Assembly (NCBI GenBank): GCA_031257795.1
Contig: JAIRNW010000071.1
Location: 1 to 31,891 of the forward strand
Direction of reading: 5' to 3'
Source: Holosporales bacterium
GTDB lineage: Bacteria; Pseudomonadota; Alphaproteobacteria; BNTO01
DNA length: 31,891 bases
The notes below the pieces were generated by a model. The model worked only from the letters and a program-made list of their open reading frames with translations, made no database searches and was not told the origin of the DNA. The position numbers and the translations under genes were made by a program. Shown in pieces: positions 22,788-31,295 of this stretch (position 1 is its first letter; every line of letters starts with the position of its first letter).

Positions 22788-23210
22788 ATGTTCGCGTATA
22801 ATAAAAAAAGCCGCCCCAAAAGTAATGTTTTTGTTTTGCCAAGTTTAGAAGACATAAAAAAGTATGCACAAATGGCATTGGCCTGTTGTCCGGGGAAGAT
22901 ACAGCCAAACGCCCAACAAATAACCATCACTGTTGAAAATTACGTTTCCAGCGCACTTCTGCAAAACCTGCTGCTAAACGAGAAAGAACGACTGCTCGGG
23001 CTATACCGAGCAAATATGGTGACTTCTCTCTGTAAAAACGAGGTTATTCTGTTTAGGGGGCCTCTCGTTTTGTACGCCCTTAATTCTGGCGAGCGTGTGG
23101 AAGACGTTGTGGCCCGCGTTACAGTTTCCGAAATCTTACACAAATCCAACTTCGCATACTTAAAGAAACAATGGTTAAACTCAATAAAGAGCGAATCAAT
23201 TCAGCGTTAA
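22788..23210 (+). CDS. Zincin-like metallopeptidase-family protein with degenerate HExxH
   Basis: It resembles the minimal metalloprotease-like family (Pfam Zincin_1 / COG3824): LLGLYRANM, EVILFRGPLVLYAL, SGERVEDVVARVTVSEILHK. In that family the last motif normally reads VxHEIGHH; here it is VSEILHK (Ser114-Glu115-Ile-Leu-His118), so the first zinc ligand of HExxH is lost. Length (140 aa) is normal. ATG 22788 is preferred over TTG 22782; no strong ribosome-binding site. It is likely inactive as a protease, or the family's catalytic role does not apply. The patatin gene starts 10 bases downstream. Confidence 0.7.
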   Translation: MFAYNKKSRPKSNVFVLPSLEDIKKYAQMALACCPGKIQPNAQQITITVENYVSSALLQNLLLNEKERLLGLYRANMVTSLCKNEVILFRGPLVLYALNSGERVEDVVARVTVSEILHKSNFAYLKKQWLNSIKSESIQR

Positions 23211-23220
23211 TCAAAACAAT

Positions 23221-24348
23221 ATGATAGACAAAAACAACGAAAATTGCCCGCGCGCGCAAACGGCGCCAACCAACAAACCTGTCGCTGTAGCGCTGCAAGG
23301 CGGCGGGATACATGGCGCCTTCACGTGCGGCATTTTGTGCGGGCTACTTGAAGACGAGAGACTCGACATAACAAGCGTCTCAGGGACGAGCGCCGGAGCC
23401 ATGAACGCGGCCGCCCTCGTGCAAGGTCTCACGCAAAACGGAAGGGCCGGCGCCCAGGCTTTTTTGCGGCGATATTGGCAAGAAATTGCAGAAGTGTTCG
23501 GAGCATTTTCCCCTTGCAAATCATTATACAAAGATAAAAAGGCCGGGGACTACAATCTGGACCACTCGCCAAGCTTCCTTTTCGCGGGGATGGTGCAGTC
23601 GTTCTTTTCCCCGTACGAACTCAATCCTCTTGGGATCAACCCTTTTTTCGAATTTCTGTCTGATTTTTTCGATTTTGACGCATTAAATCAAAGCGATATC
23701 GATCTCCATATTTCAACAACCGACGTTGAGGCCGGCAAGATCAAGGTGTGGACAAATGGAGAAATCTCCGCAGATGTTTTGCTGGCCTCTTCGTGCCTCC
23801 CGTGTCTGTCTCAGGCGGTGAAAATTAATGACCGCTTTTATTGGGACGGCGGCTTTTTAGCTAATCCTGCAATTTTCCCGCTAATCAATAATGCGCATGA
23901 CGCGGCACGTAAAAAATCGGATGCGGAAGAGCGCAGAAAGGAGCAAGCTACCGTCAGAGACATTATCGTTATTCCACTCACCCGCCAAACCGCAAAGCAC
24001 CTGCCAACAACGAATTTCGAAATACAAAACAGACTAACCGAAATCACACTAAACGGTTGTTTGGTCAGGGAAATGCGTGCGATTCACTTGATCACAAAGC
24101 TAATAGACGACGGAGTAATCAAGCAAGGCAGCATGCAGCGGTGTAATATCCATATTATAAAAAATGACAAAACTTTCGAAGGGCTCAACAGCAGCAGCTC
24201 TTGTAATATGGATGAGGATTTTGTCGCGTTCCTGTACGAAGAGGGATACAAGACGGCGGAAACTTGGTTGAAAAATCATTTTTCTGACCTCGGAACGCCG
24301 AAGAGCGTCGACTGCGGGGAACACAGTGTTTTCGATGATTTTGTGTGA
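23221..24348 (+). CDS. Patatin-like phospholipase
   Basis: Patatin-family lipid acyl hydrolase. Oxyanion-hole glycines are in QGGGIHGAF (27-29), the nucleophile elbow GTSAG holds Ser57, and the catalytic Asp is in WDGGF (Asp209), so the Ser-Asp dyad is complete. The 375-aa length suits a single-domain patatin. There is no obvious signal peptide; the first 20 residues are polar. Patatins serve as lipases of host membranes in several intracellular bacteria (for example Rickettsia Pat proteins) but also as ordinary enzymes, so an effector role is only possible. It is probably co-transcribed with the zincin-like gene. Confidence 0.92.
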   Translation: MIDKNNENCPRAQTAPTNKPVAVALQGGGIHGAFTCGILCGLLEDERLDITSVSGTSAGAMNAAALVQGLTQNGRAGAQAFLRRYWQEIAEVFGAFSPCKSLYKDKKAGDYNLDHSPSFLFAGMVQSFFSPYELNPLGINPFFEFLSDFFDFDALNQSDIDLHISTTDVEAGKIKVWTNGEISADVLLASSCLPCLSQAVKINDRFYWDGGFLANPAIFPLINNAHDAARKKSDAEERRKEQATVRDIIVIPLTRQTAKHLPTTNFEIQNRLTEITLNGCLVREMRAIHLITKLIDDGVIKQGSMQRCNIHIIKNDKTFEGLNSSSSCNMDEDFVAFLYEEGYKTAETWLKNHFSDLGTPKSVDCGEHSVFDDFV

Positions 24349-24402
24349 ATTATACAAATCTTGACTGACATATCGGAAAAATCTGAATAGTGTGTTACTA
24401 AA

Positions 24403-24526
24403 AACCCGTTGACATAAAATCTAAATTGAGGATTTTTCAGGAGAAGCGGAGTGTACTAAACGTACATGAGTTTCGAACCGGATTTGACACAGAAAAGACC
24501 AATTTAAATCATTATGTCAACGGGTT
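24403..24526. repeat. Intact palindromic element, arms B/B
   Basis: Perfect 15-bp inverted ends AACCCGTTGACATAA (24403-24417) and TTATGTCAACGGGTT (24512-24526). Core: GGAGAAGCGGAGTGTACT, AAACGTACATGAGTTTCG, ACACAGAAAAGACCAATT. It lies between convergent genes and could act as a bidirectional terminator. Confidence 0.88.
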
Positions 24527-24540
24527 CTTCCCCTTGCACT

Positions 24541-25344
24541 TCATTCGCTGCCACCTTGGTCTGCCGACTCGTCTCCAACGCTTTGAGTTGTGGACTCGTT
24601 CAGCTGGCTCTGAATCGCCTGGATCATAATATGAATACGCTTGCGCATACCCTCCGTTGTTTTTTTGTTCCTACTAATCGTGTCGAAAGCCGCCCTCGCC
24701 TCCTTGAAGTCTTTCTGCAAAAACAAAATGACCCCCTCCAGCTCTTTCGCCAAAAGAAACAGCCCATCCTCATTTTTGTTCTGACACTTCCTCAATAAGC
24801 CAAGCGCCTCTTTTGCCTGCTCTTCCGGCAAATTTTCACGTTCCTGCAGCAAAGCATTAACATACAAAACGATTGCCAGGTGCTTGAAATACGCTGGGCA
24901 ACCGCTGTCGGAATAAATCGATTTGTATATGGCTTTTATTTCGGCAATATTCTTATCGAAATCGTCTTTCACAAGCAAACCTGCACGCGAAAACTTAGCT
25001 AAAATTGGATATTTCCCAACATTCTGCGAGGCTAAAAACGTCATCATAGACAACGCCTCCTCCAACTTCCCATTTTCAGCCACGTTCTGCGCTTTTATAA
25101 ACTGGAGCGCGACTTCTTCTCGTCTGTCTTCGTTGTGCTTATACCAAAGTCCGAAAAGCACGCAGCCGCCGATAAAAACAGTTCCAGCCGTTGATATCAG
25201 CTTGCCGTGCTTCTTCCAAATTTGTTCGTATTTTTCGAGCCGGATGTCGTTTTCTATATCTTCTATGAATTCATCAAAAACGTGTTCTTTTTCCTGCCCG
25301 TCTCCTGTTTTTCCAGATTTAAAACCCATTGCTTCCAGAGCCAA
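24541..25344 (-). CDS. YfgM/TPR-like membrane-anchored protein
   Basis: The N-terminal cytoplasmic helix (HVFDEFIEDIENDIRLEKYE) is followed by IWKKHGKLI and a single transmembrane segment (TAGTVFIGGCVLFGLWY, ~residues 51-67), then a ~180-residue periplasmic helical repeat domain (EEVALQFIKAQNVAENGKLE; LAIVLYVNALLQERENLP). This is the layout of YfgM/TPR_21 proteins, which associate with the Sec translocon and periplasmic chaperones. GGAGG on the minus strand (25352-25356) lies 7 bases before a TTG start at 25344; ATG 25329 is the alternative. A type-D element abuts the ribosome-binding site. Confidence 0.8.
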   Translation of the reverse strand: MALEAMGFKSGKTGDGQEKEHVFDEFIEDIENDIRLEKYEQIWKKHGKLISTAGTVFIGGCVLFGLWYKHNEDRREEVALQFIKAQNVAENGKLEEALSMMTFLASQNVGKYPILAKFSRAGLLVKDDFDKNIAEIKAIYKSIYSDSGCPAYFKHLAIVLYVNALLQERENLPEEQAKEALGLLRKCQNKNEDGLFLLAKELEGVILFLQKDFKEARAAFDTISRNKKTTEGMRKRIHIMIQAIQSQLNESTTQSVGDESADQGGSE

Positions 25345-25358
25345 GAGCTCCCCTCCAT

Positions 25359-25483
25359 CTATAGCTAATCACAACTGAACCAGTGGGTTCGTCGATCCGG
25401 TTCGACAAGAGCAGTACGTTAAGTACAGCTCTTCGCCTGCGCTCCGTGTCTCCTACCCACAATTCACTTGTGATTGGCTATAG
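25359..25483. repeat. Intact palindromic element, arms D/D
   Basis: Ends CTATAGCTAATCACAACTGA and its imperfect inverse TTCACTTGTGATTGGCTATAG (25463-25483; last 20 bases considered). Core: GACAAGAGCAGTACGTTAAG, TACAGCTCTTCGCCTGCGC. It begins 3 bases from the ribosome-binding site of the YfgM-like gene. Confidence 0.8.
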
Positions 25484-25621
25484 CCTGCTGACATGATGTT
25501 TTAAACTGGTCTTTTCCACGTCAAATCCGGGGCTCGAATGCTCACGTACCACAAGTACGCTGCGCTTCTGCGCTCCGTTTTCCCTGAAAAATACTCAATT
25601 TAAATCTCATGTAAACAGGCT
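25484..25621. repeat. Palindromic element, degenerate arms B/B
   Basis: CCTGCTGACATGATGTTTTA at the left and TCATGTAAACAGG at the right, with GGTCTTTTCCACGTCAAATC, GCTCGAATGCTCACGTACC and AAGTACGCTGCGCTTCTGCG inside. It abuts the D/D element, giving two elements back to back after rpsA. Confidence 0.75.
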
Positions 25622-25636
25622 ATACCATAAAATGCA

Positions 25637-27322
25637 TCACACCGTTTCCGAGTCTTTTTCACTCTTTTTACGAATTGCCTCTCCCAAGATATCGCCGAGA
25701 CTTGCCCCACTGTCTGAGGACCCATACTTCGACAAAACCGTCTTCTTCTCGTCCTGCTCTCTCGCCTTAATGGAAAGCACCAAACGCTTGCCCGCAGCAC
25801 TCAGGTCCACAACTTTTGCGTCGATCTTTTCCCCAACAGCATAATCTGCCGGCCTATAGCGATCATCGGAGAGGTCTCCTTTCTTAATGAATGCAGAAAT
25901 TTTGTCTTTCACCAAAACCTCGAGCCCCCTTTCATTCACTTCCTTGATCACGCAGGTGACGATGTCTCCTTTGTTGATCCTAGGGAAGTCGCTAGCAACG
26001 TGCCCTTCCTCTATCTGCTTTATACCAAGGCTTATGCGCTCGTTCATGAAATCGACGTCCAAAACCATCACATTGATCTTTTGCCCTTTCTCAAACGACT
26101 TCATCGATTCTTCATCGTCATGCTTCCACGCGATATCAGACATGTGCACCATTCCGTCCAAAACATCAGTCACACCAACGAACAGCCCGAATTCCGTTGC
26201 ATTCCGGACAACTCCTTCGATAATCGAACCCACAGCATGCTCTTTTGCAAACTGTTCCCATGGGTTTTCCAAGCATTGCTTCAGGCCCAGGCTCATTCGG
26301 CGAGATTTCGAATCAACGTCGAGCACCATGACCTCCACTTCCTGCCCAACTGACACCGTCTTGTGGGCATTGGCGGTTTTCCTGAGCCAGCTCATCTCTG
26401 TTACGTATATCAGGCCTTCTATGCCGGGCTCCAGCTCAACAAACGCACCGTAATCGGCAACATTCGTAACGGTTCCCTTATATTTTTGACCGATAGAATA
26501 ACGCTGCTCCACGCCCTCCCAAGGATTTTGGTGAAGTTGCTTGATTCCAAGCGAGATGCGCTGCGTTTCCAAATTGAACTTCAGCACCACTGCCTCGATT
26601 TCTTGGCCAACGCTGACAACACTGCTCGGGTGCGACACGCGTTTCCATGACATATCAGTCGCGTGCAGCAGACCGTCGATCCCACCAAGGTCAACGAAAG
26701 CGCCATAATCCGTGATGTTGCGCACAATCCCTTTCACGACCTTCCCTTCAGACAAATTCGCCAGAACCTCTTGGCGTGCACCAGCCATGGCGTCCTCTAT
26801 CACGAGCCTCCTGGACACAACGATGTTGTTCCTCGGTTTGTCCATTTTTATGATTTTAAATGGTTGCTTAATGTTGAGCAGAGGCGATATGTCGTTAATG
26901 GAACGGATATCTACCTGGCTTCCTGGCAAAAACGCAGTCGCGCAGCCAAGGTCGACGGAAAATCCACCCTTAACTCTTCCGCAGATCATTCCCTCAATAA
27001 CGCGCCCATCAGCAAAGGTGCGGCCAAATTCGTTCCAGGAGGCTTCGCGCTTGGCTTTCTCGATGCTTAGAACAATCTCGCCATTTCGATCCTCCAAACG
27101 TTCGACAAAGACGTCTACCACATCCCCTGGTCTGATTTCCGTTACTCCGGCGGCTTCGAATTCCTTTATGGGAATGCGGCCCTCAGATTTCAACCCAACA
27201 TCCACGATTACTATGTCGCCTTTTACTCTAATAATCGTTCCTTTAACCACCTTTCCTTCGAAAGTCTCTTGCGATTCAAGAGACTGCTCCAAGAGATCTG
27301 AAAAACTCGTCTTATCGTTCAT
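25637..27322 (-). CDS. rpsA: 30S ribosomal protein S1
   Basis: Six consecutive S1 RNA-binding domains in 561 aa (E. coli 557): the first at FEGKVVKGTIIRVKGDIVIV, later copies at GIVRNITDYGAFVDLGGIDG, GTVTNVADYGAFVELEPGIE and GVVRNATEFGLFVGVTDVLD. S1 binds mRNA and is needed to initiate translation on structured messages. The start ATG 27322 (MNDKTSFSDLLEQ) fits the family; the frame is open further upstream to 27418, but that part is not S1-like. AGGA lies 8 bases upstream. Palindromic elements bound the gene on both sides (25484-25621 and 27404-27540). Confidence 0.97.
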   Translation of the reverse strand: MNDKTSFSDLLEQSLESQETFEGKVVKGTIIRVKGDIVIVDVGLKSEGRIPIKEFEAAGVTEIRPGDVVDVFVERLEDRNGEIVLSIEKAKREASWNEFGRTFADGRVIEGMICGRVKGGFSVDLGCATAFLPGSQVDIRSINDISPLLNIKQPFKIIKMDKPRNNIVVSRRLVIEDAMAGARQEVLANLSEGKVVKGIVRNITDYGAFVDLGGIDGLLHATDMSWKRVSHPSSVVSVGQEIEAVVLKFNLETQRISLGIKQLHQNPWEGVEQRYSIGQKYKGTVTNVADYGAFVELEPGIEGLIYVTEMSWLRKTANAHKTVSVGQEVEVMVLDVDSKSRRMSLGLKQCLENPWEQFAKEHAVGSIIEGVVRNATEFGLFVGVTDVLDGMVHMSDIAWKHDDEESMKSFEKGQKINVMVLDVDFMNERISLGIKQIEEGHVASDFPRINKGDIVTCVIKEVNERGLEVLVKDKISAFIKKGDLSDDRYRPADYAVGEKIDAKVVDLSAAGKRLVLSIKAREQDEKKTVLSKYGSSDSGASLGDILGEAIRKKSEKDSETV

Positions 27323-27403
27323 CCTAAAAATCCTAAAAAAAAACACAAAGTGCCATGCGCACACGACCCCACAATAGTTACAAAAAGAATTTATGACGGT
27401 AAG

Positions 27404-27540
27404 AACCCGTTGACACAATGATTTAAATTGGTCTTTTCTGCGTTGAATCCGGTTCGAAACTCACGTACGTTTAGTACACTCCGCCTCTGCGCTCCGTTTC
27501 TCCTGAAAAATCCTCAATTTAAATCTTATGTCAACGGATT
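27404..27540. repeat. Intact palindromic element, arms B/B
   Basis: AACCCGTTGACACAATGA at the left and TTATGTCAACGGATT at the right, with GGTCTTTTCTGCGTTGAATC, CACGTACGTTTAGTACACTC and GCGCTCCGTTTCTCCTGAAA inside. It lies ~80 bases upstream of the rpsA start. Confidence 0.87.
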
Positions 27541-28128
27541 CTAAATTCAGAACCGCAGCAAGCGCACAGCTCAAACCGAGCAGCACGTTTACGCAATTCC
27601 GCGCCTACGCGACGTTCCTCCTACCATAAATCGTTTCCGCGACTTGATATAATCATTCCATAAAATCGTACAATTGTCCAAGTTCATTCACATGTGAGAA
27701 AAATGACCGAATCGACGAACCACAGTTCAGTTGTGATTGGCTATATCTCGCGAATATGATGCCGAGCGCAGTACATTCAGGAAAGTCATACAAATGGGCG
27801 AATGTGATCGGGATCTGGATTTTTGGTGGAGGCGGATATGGTGCCAAGTTCTGCCATTAGCCTCAAACCCTTGCATACCCGCTACGGTTGCCATCAATTG
27901 CAGCTCAAGCGTTTGTCTCACCACTTGTATCTCGAGCTCGGATAACTCCCGTCCACACCTTAGCGTTTCTACTACTATTACGAGAGGCATCCCCTGTTAC
28001 ACCGACGATAGCGACTTAACAGGCGCGAAACCTAGTTCCAGTATAACTTGCGCAATGTGTTCACAAAAAGAATTGATAGCAGTGGGCGAGTGGTGCAGGT
28101 GCAGGCGGAGCTACGTAAACACGCAGCC
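27541..28128. other. Repeat-derived region with a possible gene remnant
   Basis: 27548-27650 is a degraded type-A element (CACAGCTCAAACCGAGCAGC ACGTTTACGC, read in two parts). 27716-27746 is a type-D arm (CACAGTTCAGTTGTGATTGG). The remaining ~340 bases carry a minus-strand open frame listed separately. Confidence 0.55.
27727..27990 (-). pseudogene. Possible remnant of a small gene
   Basis: An 87-codon frame starts with protein-like sequence (MPLVIVVETLRCGRELSELE, then LQLMATVAGMQGFEANGRTW) but changes character after that point. The adjacent minus frame becomes protein-like instead (FAHLYDFPECTALGIIFARY) and runs through a type-D repeat arm to a stop at 27653. This could be a frameshifted gene; no family is recognised and chance cannot be excluded. 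Confidence 0.25.
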
Positions 28129-29088
28129 TTACCCCGCCTCTTTCTCCCCAAACTTAAGGAAACGTGCCGCGCGATCTCTTTTAAAGTTCGCCTCCTCCCC
28201 AGGCTGAAACCTCGCCAGCTGTCTATCTATCGCGTCCAACACAATCTTGATTGCCGCCGCCTTATCCCTGTGCGCCCCGCCAACCGGCTCCGGCAGAATC
28301 TCATCAATAATCCGCAACCTATACAAATCCTGCGCCGTAAGCTTTTGCTCAGCCGCCGCACTCGCATTTGCCTTCGCCGTTTTCCACAGAATCGAGGCGC
28401 ATCCTTCAGGCGAAATGACGGAGTAAAACGAATGCTCCAGCATCATCACATAGTTCGCAGTGGCGATGGCCACCGCCCCACCGGAACCTCCCTCCCCTAT
28501 GATGACGCTGATAATCGGAACATTCGCGCGCACGCACGCCAGGGTACAGCTGGCGATCGCCGCCGACTGCCCGCGCTCTTCAGACTCTATCCCTGGGTAG
28601 GCTCCGCTGGTGTTCACGAACGTCACGATTGGGAGGCCAAACTTGTCCGCCAAACCGATCAACCTCTGCGCCTTTCTGTAGCCCTCTGGGCGAGCCATGC
28701 CAAAGTTGTGGGCGAGGCGCGACTCTGTGCTGTTGCCCTTTTGCTGGCCTATAACAACAACTGGGCGGCCGTAAAAGTGGCCCACGCCACCAAGCAGAGC
28801 GAGGTCTTCCGCGAAGGTTCTGTCACCCGCGAAGAACTCGAAATCCCCGGCCATCTCTTTTACGTAATCCAAAAATTGAGGGCGCTCTTCGTGACGGGCG
28901 ACTTGCACTTTTTGCCAGGGGGTTAGGTCTTTGTATATTTTTTTCAACATATTTTGAGCTTTTTGCTCAAGTTTGTTTATCTCGCTGGTTATGTTGACTT
29001 CTTTGGTGTTAGATAAACCGCGCAGGTCTGATATCCGCTTCTCTAGCTCTGCGACCTGCTTTTCAAAATCTAGAAACCTAACTTCCAT
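28129..29088 (-). CDS. accA: Acetyl-CoA carboxylase carboxyltransferase subunit alpha
   Basis: AccA, with AccD, transfers CO2 from carboxybiotin to acetyl-CoA to form malonyl-CoA for fatty-acid synthesis. From ATG 29088 (MEVRFLDFEKQVAELEKRI) the protein is 319 aa, the same length as the E. coli enzyme. Diagnostic blocks: ARHEERPQFLDYV, GDRTFAEDLALLGGVG, VIGQQKGNSTESRLAHNFGM, TSGAYPGIESEERGQSAAIA, IGEGGSGGAVAIA and SPEGCASILWKTA. The frame is open upstream to 29166, but the added residues are not family-like. No strong ribosome-binding site. Confidence 0.97.
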   Translation of the reverse strand: MEVRFLDFEKQVAELEKRISDLRGLSNTKEVNITSEINKLEQKAQNMLKKIYKDLTPWQKVQVARHEERPQFLDYVKEMAGDFEFFAGDRTFAEDLALLGGVGHFYGRPVVVIGQQKGNSTESRLAHNFGMARPEGYRKAQRLIGLADKFGLPIVTFVNTSGAYPGIESEERGQSAAIASCTLACVRANVPIISVIIGEGGSGGAVAIATANYVMMLEHSFYSVISPEGCASILWKTAKANASAAAEQKLTAQDLYRLRIIDEILPEPVGGAHRDKAAAIKIVLDAIDRQLARFQPGEEANFKRDRAARFLKFGEKEAG

Positions 29089-29158
29089 GATCGTTGTGAA
29101 TGCGTACTTGGCAAAGAGCATTGTGCCACATGATGAGCAGAAAAAAAGAAAATTGTGC

Positions 29159-29304
29159 GATAGCAAATCACAACCAGGGCTTCGACGTTGGTCTTTTCTG
29201 CGTCGAATCTGGTTCGAAACTCACGTACATCTAAGTACACTCCGCTTCTGTGCTCCGTGTCTCCTTCCCAAAATTCTGATTTTGAAGGTTTCGAAAGAGG
29301 TCCA
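29159..29304. repeat. Chimeric palindromic element, D/B-like left side, arm C right
   Basis: The left side has GATAGCAAATCACAACCA (D-like) and GGTCTTTTCTGCGTCGAATC (B interior). The core is CACGTACATCTAAGTACACTC and CTTCTGTGCTCCGTGTCTCC, each read as separate blocks. The right arm is CTGATTTTGAAGGTTTCG and AAAGAGGTCCA (C). It lies between accA and tssF. Confidence 0.78.
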
Positions 29305-29340
29305 TTATAGAATTCCACTAAAAAAGTCTGAGTTAGGGGC

Positions 29341-31293
29341 CTAAATGAAGAGCTGTTCACCATATATGCCCTCCAGCTCGAAGATTTTCGTCTCGTTAAG
29401 CCGCAAGGCCAGCGCGATGAACGTGTTGATTTGGCAATTCATCGCAAAAAATTGCTGCAAAACATGCGCCAGTAAAAAGCACTCGTCGATAAAAGAGCTC
29501 CGCATTATATCGATGTCCAGCTGCACCCCGTCCACAACCCCGCGCCAAACCTCATAGCCAACACGCCGCGTTGTGTGCGAGACGCATATAGATTTAATCT
29601 CGCTAAACATATTGTCTAGTTTGGTTTTGAGCGTCAAATCCGCGTGCGTCGTGAGGACCTTCCAAACATAGTCCTTTATGTTGCTATCGTATTTGTACGG
29701 GAACCCGAGGTAGTTTACTGCAAGCTGCGAAATCAACCTCGCGTTGTTGCGTCCTTTCTCTAAACAATAGAGCGGCGCAACGGGTTTTTGAGCGCAAGTG
29801 ACATTATTAATCGGCGCGGACCTATCCAGCTGCAAAACCGCATTCCGCGGAACATCCTCTGCTAAAAAGCGATTTGTGCAAAGGGATTTCGTGTAAACGG
29901 TGTATTCAGGCGAACTGAGCACATTAAAATCCAAGTCCACAAACGAAATTTCCGTGTCGAAACCCGTGACGTTCTCGTGGTGCGTAGGGACGCAATGGCT
30001 CCACCAGAACATGGACTTTTTGTGTGTGGAGGGTTGGTCCACGGCCGCGGCTTCTGCACCGCTCCCGCCTCTTTCATTGTTGCCCTCGTTGTCATCATCT
30101 ACAAGCAAGCTGGCCTGTTCGCGTAAGGAAAAGTATTGCGCAATTTCGTGAACCTCCCCCGTTTTCGCCTCAATCGCAAATGCCTGATCTATGCGGTAAA
30201 CCTCTGACGTCCGATCTTTATAGGCGTCTGGCATAACCTGGTAAAACGTGCGCCTGTTATCAATCGAAATCGGATCGGTTATCGTGCTGTATAGGTTGAT
30301 GATTGGGGTGTCGCTCACACGCAGGTGGTCCGCGGCGATTTTTTCCGCGAGGTCAATATTTATGTTGTGCAGCGGAAGCAATAGCTTTAGTTGGTTCGTT
30401 TGCAGAAACGTGTCGTCGCTTAGGTATTTGAGAAAATCTAGTTGTGTGATGCGGAAGAACATAAACTTTTCTCGAAAATGCATATATTCTTGCAGAAGTT
30501 GATACGCGTGCGACTCGTCGTTTGCCGGCGGAATAGCCATCTCTTCTCGCGTAAAACCGCTTCTCAGCAATGACCTTGGCGGCATTGGGATTGCAGTGTC
30601 TTCGCTGCACACGCAATACACTAGAAAATCCCCGCAAGTAAGCGCTTTGTAGAATTGCATCTTCATTTTTTTGTCTTCCATATTTAAATGAATAAGCAGT
30701 TCATCCAGCGCTAACTCAGAAAAAAATCCATTAAAGCACTCGAAAGTTACTTCGCAGAAGTACAATGGCAATTTGCTGTATTTGCGGTATCCGAAATCGA
30801 TGGTATTCGGGACTTTCGCGAAATGATAAGCGGAGTTTTGAACAATTGAAACGTCGATGACTTTTATTGGCAGTAGTTTGAGAGGGTAGACAGTTGTGAA
30901 GCGGCAGGTGCCGCCGTCGCCTGAGGCACGAGCGGAAAGGGAGGTTCCTTTGTGGATCGTGAACCCGGTTTTCGCCGGCTTATTTCCTCCCTCATTAACA
31001 TTGAACCTCGCAATCGACATGGCCGGAAGAGGACGGTTCAAGTGGGGATACAAAACGTCAATCAACGCGTCTGTTAGCCCACTTGCGACATTGTCAACGC
31101 GGTGTTGTAGCTTTGCTGTTAGGAAGGCGAAGGATTCGATTAGCCGGGAGACATGCGGATCAGTGGATGTCTCGCCTGCGTCGAAATCTAGGCGCGAGGC
31201 GGCTTGCGGGAATTTTTGGGCGAAGTCGGCGCCGGCGTTCTTGAGATAGTCCATCTCACGGAGGTAGTAATCCAGTGTTTCACTTTTCTTCAT
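29341..31293 (-). CDS. tssF: Type VI secretion baseplate subunit TssF (VasA/ImpG)
   Basis: The start MKKSETLDYYLREMDYLKNA with FAQKFPQAASRLDF and DPHVSRLIESFAFLTAKLQH is the TssF signature; VLYPHLNRPLPAMSIARF follows. TssF with TssG, TssE and TssK forms the T6SS baseplate wedge in the cytoplasm. The 650-aa length is slightly above typical. An acidic, Gly-rich linker lies near residue 400 (DDDNEGNNERGGSGAE). The usual neighbour tssG is not downstream; a chimeric repeat and accA follow, so the T6SS genes are dispersed or this gene has moved. The start has no clear ribosome-binding site and is 3 bases from a type-A element. Confidence 0.93.
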   Translation of the reverse strand: MKKSETLDYYLREMDYLKNAGADFAQKFPQAASRLDFDAGETSTDPHVSRLIESFAFLTAKLQHRVDNVASGLTDALIDVLYPHLNRPLPAMSIARFNVNEGGNKPAKTGFTIHKGTSLSARASGDGGTCRFTTVYPLKLLPIKVIDVSIVQNSAYHFAKVPNTIDFGYRKYSKLPLYFCEVTFECFNGFFSELALDELLIHLNMEDKKMKMQFYKALTCGDFLVYCVCSEDTAIPMPPRSLLRSGFTREEMAIPPANDESHAYQLLQEYMHFREKFMFFRITQLDFLKYLSDDTFLQTNQLKLLLPLHNINIDLAEKIAADHLRVSDTPIINLYSTITDPISIDNRRTFYQVMPDAYKDRTSEVYRIDQAFAIEAKTGEVHEIAQYFSLREQASLLVDDDNEGNNERGGSGAEAAAVDQPSTHKKSMFWWSHCVPTHHENVTGFDTEISFVDLDFNVLSSPEYTVYTKSLCTNRFLAEDVPRNAVLQLDRSAPINNVTCAQKPVAPLYCLEKGRNNARLISQLAVNYLGFPYKYDSNIKDYVWKVLTTHADLTLKTKLDNMFSEIKSICVSHTTRRVGYEVWRGVVDGVQLDIDIMRSSFIDECFLLAHVLQQFFAMNCQINTFIALALRLNETKIFELEGIYGEQLFI

Positions 31294-31295
31294 TA

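Noticed and set aside
26712..27377. 221-codon plus-strand frame opposite rpsA
   Set aside because: Shadow of rpsA; no independent motif.
28048..28926. 292-codon plus-strand frame opposite accA
   Set aside because: Shadow of accA, whose motifs are complete on the minus strand.
29188..29222. tRNA T-arm-like string (GAATCCGGTTCGAA or similar) in B-type elements
   Set aside because: It resembles a T-loop but no acceptor, D or anticodon arm can be formed around it; it belongs to the repeat.
31290..31295. TATAAT on the minus strand overlapping the tssF start codon
   Set aside because: Transcription from it would begin inside the coding sequence, so it cannot be the tssF promoter.
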